Shown one piece after another: positions 18,247 to 27,052 of a stretch of DNA of 64,000 nt (its first letter is position 1; the number at the start of each line of letters is the position of its first letter). The stretch covers positions 2,377,501-2,441,500 of the forward strand of contig NZ_CP137559.1 in NCBI RefSeq assembly GCF_019249725.2. The letters run 5' to 3'. A program made the position numbers and the translations under genes. The DNA comes from Segatella hominis (GTDB lineage: Bacteria; Bacteroidota; Bacteroidia; Bacteroidales; Bacteroidaceae). Below the pieces are notes generated by a model that was not told the DNA's origin, did not search any database, and was given only the letters and a program-made list of their open reading frames with translations.

Positions 18247-18277
18247 TTTGTCCTTATTTTAATTTGTATTATCTTTG
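18247..18277 (+). promoter_or_regulatory. Consensus promoter of purL
   Basis: TTTG (18247-18250), exactly 19 bp, then TATCTTTG (18270-18277). The leader is about 70 nt. I saw no recognisable purine riboswitch fold in it. Confidence 0.8.
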
Positions 18278-18355
18278 CACTCGAAAAGCGATACATAGGC
18301 CATGTATCCTTACCGAAAGAATAAATACATTAACAATATAAAAAGAGAAATAAGT

Positions 18356-21300
18356 ATGATTCTTTTTTTCAGAACTCCATCTAAGAGTGTGATTGCGACC
18401 GAGATTGACCACAAGCCTTCTCAGGACGAAATCAATGAACTTTGTTGGCTTTATGGTGACGCGACTTTAGAGGACGCCCAGCAGTTGCAGGGCTTCTATG
18501 TCGGCCCACGCCGTGAAATGATTACTCCTTGGAGTACGAATGCCGTTGAGATTACTCAGAACATGAGTCTTAACGGCATTTCGCGTATCGAGGAGTACTT
18601 CCCTGTAGATAGCGAAGACGCTGAGCACGACCCTATGCTCCAGCGTATGTACAACGGTATCGGACAGGATGTGTTCACCGTGAACCACCAGCCAGAACCT
18701 ATCAAGTACGTCGATGACCTCGAGAAGTATAACGAGGAAGAGGGTCTTGCCCTCAGCGAGGACGAAATGGCTTATCTCCACAAGCTGGAGAAAGAGAACG
18801 GACGCCCTCTCACCGACAGCGAAATCTTCGGTTTCGCACAGATCAACTCAGAGCACTGCCGCCACAAGATTTTCGGCGGCCAGTTTATCATCGACGGTAA
18901 GGAGATGGAGTCTTCTCTCTTCAACATGATCAAGAAGACCACCAACGAGAATCCTAACAAGATCCTCTCTGCTTACAAGGACAACGTGGCTTTCTCTCAG
19001 GGTCCTGTTATCGAGCAGTTTGCTCCAGCCGATCAGACTACCAGCGATTTCTTCCAGGTGAAGGACATCGAGAGTGTCATCTCCCTGAAGGCTGAAACTC
19101 ACAACTTCCCTACTACTGTAGAGCCTTTCAACGGTGCTGCTACGGGTACGGGTGGTGAAATCCGCGACCGTATGGGTGGTGGTGTTGGTTCATGGCCTAT
19201 CGCAGGTACTGCCTGCTACATGACTGCTTATCCTCGCTTGAAGGATGACAACGGCAAGAGCGATGTGGAGCGCGACTGGGAAGATATCCTGCCTGTGCGT
19301 AAATGGCTCTATCAGACTCCTGAGCAGATTCTCATCAAGGCATCTAACGGTGCTTCTGACTTCGGCAACAAGTTCGGTCAGCCTCTCATCACAGGTTCTG
19401 TGCTTACTTTCGAGCACCAGGAGAACGGCGAGAAGTATGCTTACGACAAGGTAATCATGCTCGCTGGTGGTGTAGGTTACGGCAAGAAGCGTGACTATAA
19501 GAAGGGCGAGCCACAGAAGGGCAACAAGGTTGTAGTAGTAGGTGGTGATAACTATCGCATCGGTCTCGGTGGCGGTTCTGTTTCTTCTGTAGATACAGGT
19601 CGTTACAGCAATGGCATCGAGTTGAACGCTGTTCAGCGTGCCAACCCTGAGATGCAGAAGCGTGCTTACAACCTGGTTCGTGCACTCGTTGAGAACGATG
19701 AGAACCCTGTAGTCAGCATCCACGACCACGGTTCTGCTGGTCACTTGAACTGTCTCTCTGAGTTGGTAGAAGAGTGCGGTGGCGAAATCGACATGGCTAA
19801 GTTGCCTATCGGTGACAAGACTTTGAGCGCTAAGGAAATCATCGCCAACGAGAGTCAGGAGCGTATGGGCTTGCTCATCGACGAAAAATATATTGAAGAG
19901 GTACAGAAGATTGCCGACCGTGAGCGTGCTCCTATGTACGTGGTAGGTGAGACTACTGGCGATGCTCACTTCAGCTTCAAGCAGGCTGACGGTGTGAAGC
20001 CATTCGACCTCGACGTGGCTCAGATGTTCGGTCATACTCCTAAGACCGTCATGGTGGATGAGACCGTAGAGCGTAAATATGAAGATGTAACTTACTCTGC
20101 CGACAACCTCGACGAGTACTTGCAGCGTGTTCTCCAGATGGAGGCTGTGGCTTGTAAGGACTGGCTGACCAACAAGGTGGACCGTTCCGTAACGGGTAAG
20201 ATTGCCCGTCAGCAGGGTCAGGGCCAGATTCAGTTGCCACTTTCAGACTGTGGTGTCGTAGCACTCGACTACCGTGGCGAGAAGGGTATCGTAACCGCTA
20301 TGGGTCATGCTCCTCAGGCTGGTTTGGCTGATCCTAAGGCTGGTTCTGTACTCTCTGTAGCAGAGTCATTGACCAATATCGTATGGGCTCCTTTGGCAGA
20401 TGGCATGGACAGCATCAGCCTCTCTGCTAACTGGATGTGGCCTTGCCGCAGTCAGAAGGGTGAGGATGCTCGTTTGTACGAGGGTGTGAAGGCATTGTCA
20501 GACTTCTGCTGCGCCATCCACGTGAACGTACCAACAGGTAAGGACTCTCTCTCATTGACCCAGCAGTATCCTAACGGCGAGAAGATCATCGCTCCAGGTA
20601 CCGTTATCGTAAGTGCTGGTGGTGAGGTTTCAGATGTCAAGAAGGTGGTTAGTCCAGTTCTCGTCAACGACAAGAACTCAAGCCTCTATCATATCGACTT
20701 CAGCTTCGACGAGCAGCGCCTCGGTGGTTCTGCCTTCGCTCAGAGCTTGGGCAAGGTGGGCAGCGATGTTCCTACCGTAAAGAACCCAGAGTACTTCGTT
20801 GATTGCTTCAACGCTGTACAGGAACTCATCAACCGCGGTTGGGTAATGGCTGGTCACGATATCAGTGCCGGTGGTTTGATTACTACTCTCCTCGAGATGA
20901 CATTCGCCAACGTAGAGGGTGGTATGAAGATCAACCTCCACGACATCGCTGATGCTGACATCATCAAGACTCTCTTCGCTGAGAACCCAGGTGTTGTTAT
21001 TCAGGTAAGCGATGCCCACAAGGACGAGTTGAAGGCATTCTTCGATGAGAACGGTATCGGCTATGCTAAGATTGGTTATCCTGCTCCTGAGCTCCGCAAG
21101 ATCATCATCAAGAAGGAAGGCTTCGAGCACGAGTTTGATATCGACGCTTTGCGCGACGACTGGTATAAGACATCTTACCTCCTCGACCGCAAGCAGAGCA
21201 TGAACGGTATGGCTAAGAAGCGCTATACCAACTATAAGAAGCAGCCTATCGAGATGAACTTCGGCTACGGCTTCAAGGGCACTCTCGCAAGTTATGGTCT

Positions 21301-22087
21301 CGACGCTAACCGTCGCACTCCATCAGGCATCAAGGCAGCTATCATCCGTGAGAAGGGTACTAATGGTGAGCGTGAAATGGCTTACTCTATGTATCTCGCT
21401 GGCTTCGACGTGAAGGACGTAATGATGACCGACTTGATTTCTGGTCGTGAAACTTTGGAGGATGTGAACTTCATCGTATTCTGCGGTGGTTTCTCTAACT
21501 CCGACGTTCTCGGTTCTGCCAAGGGTTGGGCTGGTGCATTCCTCTACAATCCTAAGGCTAAGGAGGCACTCGACAAGTTCTATGCCCGTGAGGATACCCT
21601 TTCACTCGGTATCTGTAACGGTTGCCAGCTGATGGTTGAGTTGAACCTCATCAATCCTGAGCACAAGCATCGTTCACACCTCTGCCACAATACTTCCAAG
21701 AAGTTTGAGAGTACATTCCTCGGTTTGACTATTCCTCAGAACGACAGTGTGATGTTTGGTAGCCTGAGCGGTGATAAGCTCGGTATCTGGGTAGCTCACG
21801 GTGAGGGTCGTTTCTACTTGCCAGAGCCAGAGGATCACTACAACATCATTGCGAAGTATAACTATGCTGAGTATCCAGGCAATCCTAACGGCAGTGACTA
21901 CAACGTAGCAGGTATCTGCTCTGCAGATGGTCGCCACTTGGCTATGATGCCACACTTGGAGCGTGCTATCTTCCCATGGCAGAACGCTTGGTATCCAGCT
22001 GATCGCCGCAACGACGAGGTAACTCCTTGGATTGAAGCATTTGTCAATGCACGTCAGTGGATTGAAGAAAGAGCTTTTAAAAAGTAA
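18356..22087 (+). CDS. purL: Phosphoribosylformylglycinamidine synthase (single-chain PurL)
   Basis: An approximately 1243-aa large-form enzyme. It converts FGAR, glutamine and ATP to FGAM in de novo purine synthesis. The N-terminal region leads to the synthase motif NSEHCRHKIFGG and the signature LKAETHNFPTTVEPFNGAATGTGGE (contained within residues about 240-270). A second ATP-grasp-like half follows, then a C-terminal class I glutamine amidotransferase with the catalytic Cys in LGICNGCQLM and His/Glu in the AHGEGRF region. The start at 18356 (MILFFRTPSK) is preferred over 18302, which lies in the leader. Codon use is very uniform (highly expressed). It is followed after only 19 bp by a chromate transporter subunit. 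Confidence 0.96.
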   Translation: MILFFRTPSKSVIATEIDHKPSQDEINELCWLYGDATLEDAQQLQGFYVGPRREMITPWSTNAVEITQNMSLNGISRIEEYFPVDSEDAEHDPMLQRMYNGIGQDVFTVNHQPEPIKYVDDLEKYNEEEGLALSEDEMAYLHKLEKENGRPLTDSEIFGFAQINSEHCRHKIFGGQFIIDGKEMESSLFNMIKKTTNENPNKILSAYKDNVAFSQGPVIEQFAPADQTTSDFFQVKDIESVISLKAETHNFPTTVEPFNGAATGTGGEIRDRMGGGVGSWPIAGTACYMTAYPRLKDDNGKSDVERDWEDILPVRKWLYQTPEQILIKASNGASDFGNKFGQPLITGSVLTFEHQENGEKYAYDKVIMLAGGVGYGKKRDYKKGEPQKGNKVVVVGGDNYRIGLGGGSVSSVDTGRYSNGIELNAVQRANPEMQKRAYNLVRALVENDENPVVSIHDHGSAGHLNCLSELVEECGGEIDMAKLPIGDKTLSAKEIIANESQERMGLLIDEKYIEEVQKIADRERAPMYVVGETTGDAHFSFKQADGVKPFDLDVAQMFGHTPKTVMVDETVERKYEDVTYSADNLDEYLQRVLQMEAVACKDWLTNKVDRSVTGKIARQQGQGQIQLPLSDCGVVALDYRGEKGIVTAMGHAPQAGLADPKAGSVLSVAESLTNIVWAPLADGMDSISLSANWMWPCRSQKGEDARLYEGVKALSDFCCAIHVNVPTGKDSLSLTQQYPNGEKIIAPGTVIVSAGGEVSDVKKVVSPVLVNDKNSSLYHIDFSFDEQRLGGSAFAQSLGKVGSDVPTVKNPEYFVDCFNAVQELINRGWVMAGHDISAGGLITTLLEMTFANVEGGMKINLHDIADADIIKTLFAENPGVVIQVSDAHKDELKAFFDENGIGYAKIGYPAPELRKIIIKKEGFEHEFDIDALRDDWYKTSYLLDRKQSMNGMAKKRYTNYKKQPIEMNFGYGFKGTLASYGLDANRRTPSGIKAAIIREKGTNGEREMAYSMYLAGFDVKDVMMTDLISGRETLEDVNFIVFCGGFSNSDVLGSAKGWAGAFLYNPKAKEALDKFYAREDTLSLGICNGCQLMVELNLINPEHKHRSHLCHNTSKKFESTFLGLTIPQNDSVMFGSLSGDKLGIWVAHGEGRFYLPEPEDHYNIIAKYNYAEYPGNPNGSDYNVAGICSADGRHLAMMPHLERAIFPWQNAWYPADRRNDEVTPWIEAFVNARQWIEERAFKK

Positions 22088-22106
22088 AAAAATAAAAAGG
22101 TAAAAA

Positions 22107-22658
22107 ATGAATAATAGCGTAAGTTATCTTACATTATTCAAAACATTTATGAAGATTGGCATAGTCACCTTTGGTGGTGGCTATGCCATGATTCCTATTA
22201 TAGAATCCGAAGTCGTCGATAAGCATCATTGGATGACGAAGGAGGAATTCTTGGATGCCATCGCTACTACCCAGGTTTGTCCGGGCGCCTTGGCCATCAA
22301 CATGAGTTCCCTGCTCGGATATAAGTTGGCAAAGATACCGGGAGCCATTGTCTGCACCCTCGGCGCTTCGTTGCCTTCCTTCCTTATTATATTAGCGATT
22401 GCTATGTTTTTCCATCAGTTTGAGGACAACAAGGTGATTGCGGCGATGTTTGCAGGTATCCGTCCTGCCGTCGTGGCTCTGATAGCCGTTCCTACCTTTT
22501 CATTGGCCAAGAGTGCCCACATCTCGTTCGTCAACTGCTGGGTTCCTATCTTATCTGCCCTCCTGATATGGCTGATGGGTGTCAACCCTATCTGGGTAAT
22601 TATCGTAGCTGCCTTAGGTGGATACGTCTATGGCCAGTTTATCCAACCGACGGAGTAA
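22107..22658 (+). CDS. Chromate transporter family subunit A (half-size ChrA)
   Basis: A 183-aa membrane protein, a half-size CHR-family unit with about six hydrophobic segments. Family motifs are near the start, FGGGYAMIPIIESEVV, and CPGALAINMSSLLGYK. Such short units work as pairs. The partner is the gene at 23155, with the matching motif FGGGYSMISLI. The substrate could be chromate, sulfate or another anion; it is not determinable here. It lies 19 bp after purL, probably in the same transcript. The two halves are normally adjacent but here are separated by about 500 bp of relic DNA. Confidence 0.88.
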   Translation: MNNSVSYLTLFKTFMKIGIVTFGGGYAMIPIIESEVVDKHHWMTKEEFLDAIATTQVCPGALAINMSSLLGYKLAKIPGAIVCTLGASLPSFLIILAIAMFFHQFEDNKVIAAMFAGIRPAVVALIAVPTFSLAKSAHISFVNCWVPILSALLIWLMGVNPIWVIIVAALGGYVYGQFIQPTE

Positions 22659-22669
22659 TTAAAAAATGG

Positions 22670-22919
22670 TATCTTTTTTATTCCACAAACAAAGCGAACG
22701 AAAAACTCCACCAACTTGGTGGAGAATTACAAAACTCTGATAATAAGCTAAATACGAAGCTGCAACAACTTGGTGCAGAAATTCAAGAAACCGAATGTTC
22801 CCCCAAACATGGGAGTTGCCTCTTATGACAAGGTACGTATCAAGAAAATACGTGAAGCTCTCCCTTCGGAAGAGGATTTAAGTCGCCAGCTTCAACTATT
22901 CGAAAATAAAAGAAAGTAA
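22670..22919 (+). pseudogene. Frameshifted C-terminal relic of a DinD-like protein
   Basis: One frame gives KANEKLHQLGGELQ...KLQQLGAEIQET, and a second frame continues PNMGVASYDKVRIKKIREAL...RQLQLFENKRK and stops at 22919. Joined across a frameshift near 22795, this looks like the C-terminal part of DNA-damage-inducible protein D/BRO-like proteins (HQLG-EIQ pairs, then YDKVR-KKIREALPSEED). No N-terminal part is present. Family naming is from memory of motifs, hence moderate confidence. Confidence 0.45.
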
Positions 22920-22931
22920 AAAACATACTTG

Positions 22932-23043
22932 CAACTTTTTTCCAGGTTTTCGGATACTTATTTGCAACTTTTTTCCAGCTTTTCAGGCTTTAAGTTGCAA
23001 CTTTTTTCCAGCTTTTCACGTGCAAATTTACAACTTTTTTCCA
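22932..23043. repeat. Orphan 33-bp-period direct repeats between the chromate transporter halves
   Basis: The 13-mer CAACTTTTTTCCA occurs at 22932, 22965, 22998 and 23031, exactly 33 bp apart each time. Most copies extend to TTGCAACTTTTTTCCAG. On the minus strand a promoter-like sequence precedes the array (23023-23054), as at ATPase copies 2 and 3, but no ATPase gene follows. It may be what remains of a lost one. Confidence 0.9.
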
Positions 23044-23054
23044 ATAATAGCAAG
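23023..23054 (-). promoter_or_regulatory. Orphan minus-strand promoter-like sequence
   Basis: TAAATTTG (complement of 23023-23030) preceded, 20 bp upstream, by CTTG (complement of 23051-23054). A transcript would run into the 33-bp repeats and antisense to the DinD-like relic. Confidence 0.4.
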
Positions 23055-23101
23055 GAAATGGCACTTATTTACAAAAAAGAGAGTAAAGTTTTTTAAAATA
23101 A

Positions 23102-23133
23102 TTTGGCGGTAATCAAGAAAATCAGTACATTTG
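23102..23133 (+). promoter_or_regulatory. Promoter of the second chromate transporter gene
   Basis: TTTGG at 23102-23106 and TACATTTG at 23126-23133 (19-20 bp spacer). The transcript starts close to the ATG at 23155, giving a very short leader. The second half-gene can thus be expressed apart from purL. Confidence 0.65.
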
Positions 23134-23154
23134 CAATTAAAAAGAGAATAAACT

Positions 23155-23727
23155 ATGATATTTCTTCAACTTTTCATCGTATTCCTTCAGATAGGCATCT
23201 TCGGATTCGGAGGTGGCTACTCCATGATTTCCCTGATTCAGGGACAGGTAGTGACGCAGTATCATTGGATGACGATGCAAGAGTTTACCGATGTGGTGGC
23301 CATCTCACAGATGACACCGGGACCTATCGGTATCAACACCGCCACCTATTGTGGCTATACTGCTGTCCACAATGCAGGCATGAACGGCATGATGGCAGTA
23401 CTCGGAAGTGCCACGGCCACCTTCGCCCTGGTTCTCCCCTCTTTCGTCTTGATGATTCTGATCAGCAAAATGCTGTATAAATATATGAACACATCAATGG
23501 TGCAGAGCATCTTCATCGGTTTGCGCCCATGCATCGTGGGTCTGGTAGGCGCCGCAGCCCTGCTCCTGATGACTCCAGAGAATTTCTCTACTCCAGAGAA
23601 TCCCTGGCATTTCTACATCTCCATCGCCCTCTTCTTCGCCACCTTTATCGGCGTGAAAGTAATGAAGATCAATCCGATAAGAATGATACTCTACTCGGCT
23701 TTCGCCGGGCTGGTATTACTATATTAA
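23155..23727 (+). CDS. Chromate transporter family subunit B (half-size ChrA)
   Basis: A 190-aa membrane protein of the CHR family. The N-terminal motif is FGFGGGYSMISLIQGQVV, then SQMTPGPIGINTATYCGY, the family's proline/glycine-rich signature, and about six hydrophobic segments. It ends FAGLVLLY. It is probably the inverted-topology partner of the 22107 gene. It has its own promoter, perhaps acquired or needed because of the intervening relic and repeat array. Confidence 0.88.
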   Translation: MIFLQLFIVFLQIGIFGFGGGYSMISLIQGQVVTQYHWMTMQEFTDVVAISQMTPGPIGINTATYCGYTAVHNAGMNGMMAVLGSATATFALVLPSFVLMILISKMLYKYMNTSMVQSIFIGLRPCIVGLVGAAALLLMTPENFSTPENPWHFYISIALFFATFIGVKVMKINPIRMILYSAFAGLVLLY

Positions 23728-23868
23728 ACAAAATCTTACTATTTTATTTGGTAGTAATAAATAAAAGTCGAAAATTTGAAAAGCGAAACGGAGAAAACCC
23801 TTCACCCTTCACCCTATCAACATAATCATCTGATATACAAGCGATTACAAACAAAATAACTAAAAATC

Positions 23869-23930
23869 ACCCTTCACCCTCAAAACCCCTGTGTTTATCG
23901 GCATTCCAGACGAAAAGGTGAAGGGTGAAG
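23869..23930. repeat. Second copy of the CCTGTGTTTATCGGCATTC palindromic element
   Basis: The core CCTGTGTTTATCGGCATTC at 23888-23906 is identical to that at 6151-6169. Flanking arms CACCCTTCACC (23869-23879) and GGTGAAGGGTG (23917-23927) form the stem. An additional CCCTTCACCCTTCACCCT stretch lies at 23798-23815. Confidence 0.7.
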
Positions 23931-24022
23931 AGTAAAATTGCAAGCGAACAGAACGACAAATAAGAAGTGTCTACTATTTCAGTTTTATAAAATTGAAGGT
24001 GGCTACCTTTCTATTTTGTAAA

Positions 24023-24110
24023 GTGCCTAAGGAAGGGCACTATTGTGCCAAGGTAAAGGCAACATTGTGCTCGGGTAAGAGCACATTTGTGCCCCCGATA
24101 AGCACAAGGG
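24023..24110. repeat. Four 22-bp tandem repeats, each an internal dyad
   Basis: Units begin at 24023, 24045, 24067 and 24089, exactly 22 bp apart. Each has a GTGC... left arm and an inverted right arm with different sequence (GTGCC/GGGCAC, GTGCTC/GAGCAC and so on). Compensatory differences keep the dyad while the sequence changes. No gene is seen from 23728 to 24449. Confidence 0.85.
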
Positions 24111-24315
24111 GGACGCAAGTAAGACACCACCCGTAAACCCGAAACACAGATCTCTATCTTTCAGAGATACGAGTCGCAAACAAGTCTTTTGTACTTAGGA
24201 AATAAGATTTTTTGTCGCTTTGCAAGCAAAAATCCCACAAAATTCTACGGATAAACGCTATTCTCTTTTGTTTTTTACAAGATTATTTATAATTTTAGTC
24301 TTTAATTATACCATA

Positions 24316-24349
24316 AAAAGGTGGATTTTCAGCAGAAAATCCACCTTTT
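24316..24349. promoter_or_regulatory. Perfect 15-bp inverted repeat upstream of the GH51 promoter
   Basis: AAAAGGTGGATTTTC (24316-24330), a 4-nt loop, and its exact complement (24335-24349). Each arm holds GGTGGA/TCCACC, the core of the direct repeat in the arabinan operon promoter. It could be a regulator site in inverted form or a terminator shielding the gene from upstream transcription. Confidence 0.55.
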
Positions 24350-24365
24350 ACACTATATTTCGCCT

Positions 24366-24403
24366 TTTGTCCACCTCTTCTTTGTGTTTTTTGTGTACTT
24401 TTG
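24366..24403 (+). promoter_or_regulatory. Regulated promoter of the GH51 arabinofuranosidase
   Basis: TTTGTCCACC (24366-24375), 20 bp, then TACTTTTG (24396-24403) followed by CCACTGTAA. The same TTTGTCCACC-N20-TACTTTTGCCACTGTAA arrangement occurs at the head of the arabinan operon (45698-45735, minus strand). There is no standard -33 box, as expected for an activator-dependent promoter. Confidence 0.75.
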
Positions 24404-24449
24404 CCACTGTAACAAAATAAAACGGAAATAAAAAACCTAAGAATAAACA

Positions 24450-26888
24450 ATGAACAAGAAACAGATTTTACTTTCTGCATTGCTCGCCTCAACCATGGCT
24501 GCCAATGCACAGGTTACTATCAATGTGGATGCCTCTAACCCAGGTATCAAGGTTTCACCTAATTTATATGGTATCTTCTTCGAGGATATCAACCATGCTG
24601 CAGATGGCGGTCTCTATGCCGAACTCATCAGCAACCGATCATTCGAGGATTCTGAAAAGGATATTCCTACTTGGAAAACTGCAGTTCAGGAAGGTGCTAA
24701 GATCAATGCACAACTCATCAATAAGGGTTTGCTCAACAAGGCACAGGGCAAGGCGCTCCAATTGACCATCGCTGCCAAACCTGCTGCCACAGCTTCTATC
24801 ATCAACGAGGGCTTCTGGGGCATCAACGCCGTTCAGGGCAGAACCTATAAGCTTTCTTTCTGGGCAAAGGGTAGCTACAAGGGCGGATTGAAGGCTCGCC
24901 TCACCAACGACAAGGGCGACAAGGTGTATGCAGAAACCGCTCTCAATGCCAAGGTGGGCAAGAAGTGGACTAAATATACGGCTGAGTTGACTGCCAACGG
25001 AAATGATGCAAAGGCTCTGTTCGAACTCGTTGCCGACGGAAAGGGTACCATCGTTCTCGATGTGGTAAGCCTCTTCCCTCCTACTTTCAAGAATCGCGAG
25101 AACGGCTTGCGCCCTGATTTGGCTCAGCTTCTCTATAATATCCATCCTAAGTTCGTCCGCTTCCCTGGCGGTTGCTACGTTGAAGGACAGGAATCTCCTG
25201 AGAATGCTTTCCACTGGGAGAAGACCATCGGTCCTATCGAGGAACGTCCAGGTCATAAGAACGTAAACTGGCGCTACCGTACCAGCGACGGTATGGGCTT
25301 CGATGAGTATCTGCAGCTTGCCGAAGATTTGAACGCCAAGCCGCTCTATGTTGTGAATGTTGGTTTGTGGCACGGCGGCATGACTCCTGTGGATAGCATC
25401 CAGCCTTGGATTGACGAGTGCATGAATGCCCTGGAGTATGCCAACGGTCCTGTTACCTCTAAATATGGTGCGCTGCGTGCCAAGAACGGTCATCCAGAAC
25501 CATACAATATCGAATATCTGGAGATTGGCAATGAGAACAACCAGCCGGATCCTGCGGCTCAGAGCGACCATTACTACGAGCGCTTCAAGAAGTTCAAGGA
25601 TGCTGTATTGGCGAAATATCCTAAGATGCACCTCATCGGTAACGTAGTGGCTTGGGGCGATGACAATCCTAAGTGGGAAAGCAACGAAAGCGTAGAACTC
25701 CTCGACGAGCACTACTACAGAAACCCAGCCTGGTTTGCAGAGAACTTCAACAAGTATGATAACTACGACCGTAAGGGCAGCGAGATTTATGTAGGTGAAT
25801 ATGCCGTAACCCAGGGCTTCGGCAATATGGGTTCGCTCGATGCAGCTCTCGGTGAGGCTGTCTATATGATGGGCATCGAGAACAACTCTGACATCGTGAC
25901 CATGGCATCCTACGCTCCTATCTTCGCCAACCTCAACAACCGTATGTGGGCACCGGATATGATTCAATATACCTCTGATAAGGTATTCGGAACTCCATCC
26001 TACTACGTTCAGAACGTAATGGCGAACAACATCGGTACCCGTGTATTGAAGGTGAACCAGGAGAATCCATACAAGTATGATCAGGCTCGTGTAAAGCCAG
26101 CCATCTGCCGTGTGGGTATGGGAACATGGGGTACTCAGGTTTCTTTCGAAGACAAGGGCTACAGCGATGAGAACGGAAAGGCACTGCCAATGACGCTTCA
26201 GGAATTGCCTACCGATATCCGCGGTCAGTGGAAGACAGAAGGCAGCATCATCAAGCAGACCAGCAACGAAGAGAGCTGCATCCGTCTGAACCCAGGCGAG
26301 ATTACCAGCAATGGCTATATATATAAGGTACGCGCGAAGAAGGATGCCGGAAACGAGGGTTTCCTCATCATCTTCAACTATGTAGATAAGAACAACTACT
26401 GCTGGTTGAACCTTGGCGGCTGGAACAATACCCAACACGGCGTGGAGTCTATCGTGAATGGTGCCAAGAGCCAGATTGCTACCTGCCCAGGCAAAATTGA
26501 AACCGGCAAGTGGTACGATATCGAGCTGAAGGTAGTAGGCGACAGCATCTTCGCCAAGTTGGATGGCAAGGAGGTATTCGCTACCAAGTTGAAGGCAAAC
26601 ACCCTTCCTGGCATCTTCTCAACAGCAACGCTTGATGAGAAGACTGGCGAGGTAATCCTTAAGATTGCCAACACCAGTACCGAGCACACCACAGCGAAGA
26701 TCAATCTTCAGGGCAAGGAAATCAAGAATGGTAAGCTCATCCGTCTTTCTGCCAAGAACGGTCTAGAGGAGAACACCATCGACAATCCTACCAACATCTA
26801 TCCTGTAGAAAACTATGTAACTACAGAGAAGAATGGTGCTACGGTAGAGATTCCAGCCAGCTCTCTGAACATCATCCGTTTGAAGTAA
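24450..26888 (+). CDS. GH51 alpha-L-arabinofuranosidase
   Basis: An 812-aa exported enzyme with signal peptide MNKKQILLSALLASTMAANAQ. A CBM4/9-like beta-sandwich (about residues 75-220) precedes the GH51 barrel. The acid/base is Glu362 in EIGNENNQ and the nucleophile Glu450 in VGEYAV. A C-terminal region with WYDIELKVVGDSIFAKLDGK looks like a 3-keto-disaccharide-hydrolase/LamG-like insert before the usual C-terminal beta domain. It removes arabinofuranosyl residues from arabinan or arabinoxylan, probably in the periplasm. It lies 5 kb from, and convergent with, the arabinan locus but shares its promoter signature. The shadow ORFs on both strands reflect its biased codon use. Confidence 0.94.
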   Translation: MNKKQILLSALLASTMAANAQVTINVDASNPGIKVSPNLYGIFFEDINHAADGGLYAELISNRSFEDSEKDIPTWKTAVQEGAKINAQLINKGLLNKAQGKALQLTIAAKPAATASIINEGFWGINAVQGRTYKLSFWAKGSYKGGLKARLTNDKGDKVYAETALNAKVGKKWTKYTAELTANGNDAKALFELVADGKGTIVLDVVSLFPPTFKNRENGLRPDLAQLLYNIHPKFVRFPGGCYVEGQESPENAFHWEKTIGPIEERPGHKNVNWRYRTSDGMGFDEYLQLAEDLNAKPLYVVNVGLWHGGMTPVDSIQPWIDECMNALEYANGPVTSKYGALRAKNGHPEPYNIEYLEIGNENNQPDPAAQSDHYYERFKKFKDAVLAKYPKMHLIGNVVAWGDDNPKWESNESVELLDEHYYRNPAWFAENFNKYDNYDRKGSEIYVGEYAVTQGFGNMGSLDAALGEAVYMMGIENNSDIVTMASYAPIFANLNNRMWAPDMIQYTSDKVFGTPSYYVQNVMANNIGTRVLKVNQENPYKYDQARVKPAICRVGMGTWGTQVSFEDKGYSDENGKALPMTLQELPTDIRGQWKTEGSIIKQTSNEESCIRLNPGEITSNGYIYKVRAKKDAGNEGFLIIFNYVDKNNYCWLNLGGWNNTQHGVESIVNGAKSQIATCPGKIETGKWYDIELKVVGDSIFAKLDGKEVFATKLKANTLPGIFSTATLDEKTGEVILKIANTSTEHTTAKINLQGKEIKNGKLIRLSAKNGLEENTIDNPTNIYPVENYVTTEKNGATVEIPASSLNIIRLK

Positions 26889-26984
26889 AAAACAAGCTAC
26901 ATCCAGGGCATCAGCCCTGGATATACCCAATATATTGATACATTCTTTGAATAGTTGATAAGATAGTTAGTTAGAAAAGAAGAA

Positions 26985-27024
26985 GGCGGCAATCTGCGTG
27001 ATGCAGATTGCCGTCTCGTTTTTT
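26985..27024 (+). terminator. Terminator of the GH51 gene
   Basis: Stem GGCGGCAATCTGC (26985-26997) / GCAGATTGCCGTC (27003-27015), then a T-run at 27019-27024. It lies between convergent genes and ends just before the ATPase stop. Confidence 0.9.
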
Positions 27025-27052
27025 ATCTATTGACAAAAAAAATAATAAAAGC

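Noticed and set aside
18278..18355. Riboswitch in the purL leader
   Set aside because: Only about 75 nt, with no conserved purine or PRPP riboswitch core that I could recognise.
22932..23043. Possible CRISPR array (regularly spaced repeats)
   Set aside because: The repeated core is only 13-17 bp with 16-20-bp partly similar intervals, four copies, and no cas genes. The other arrays are purely tandem, without spacers.
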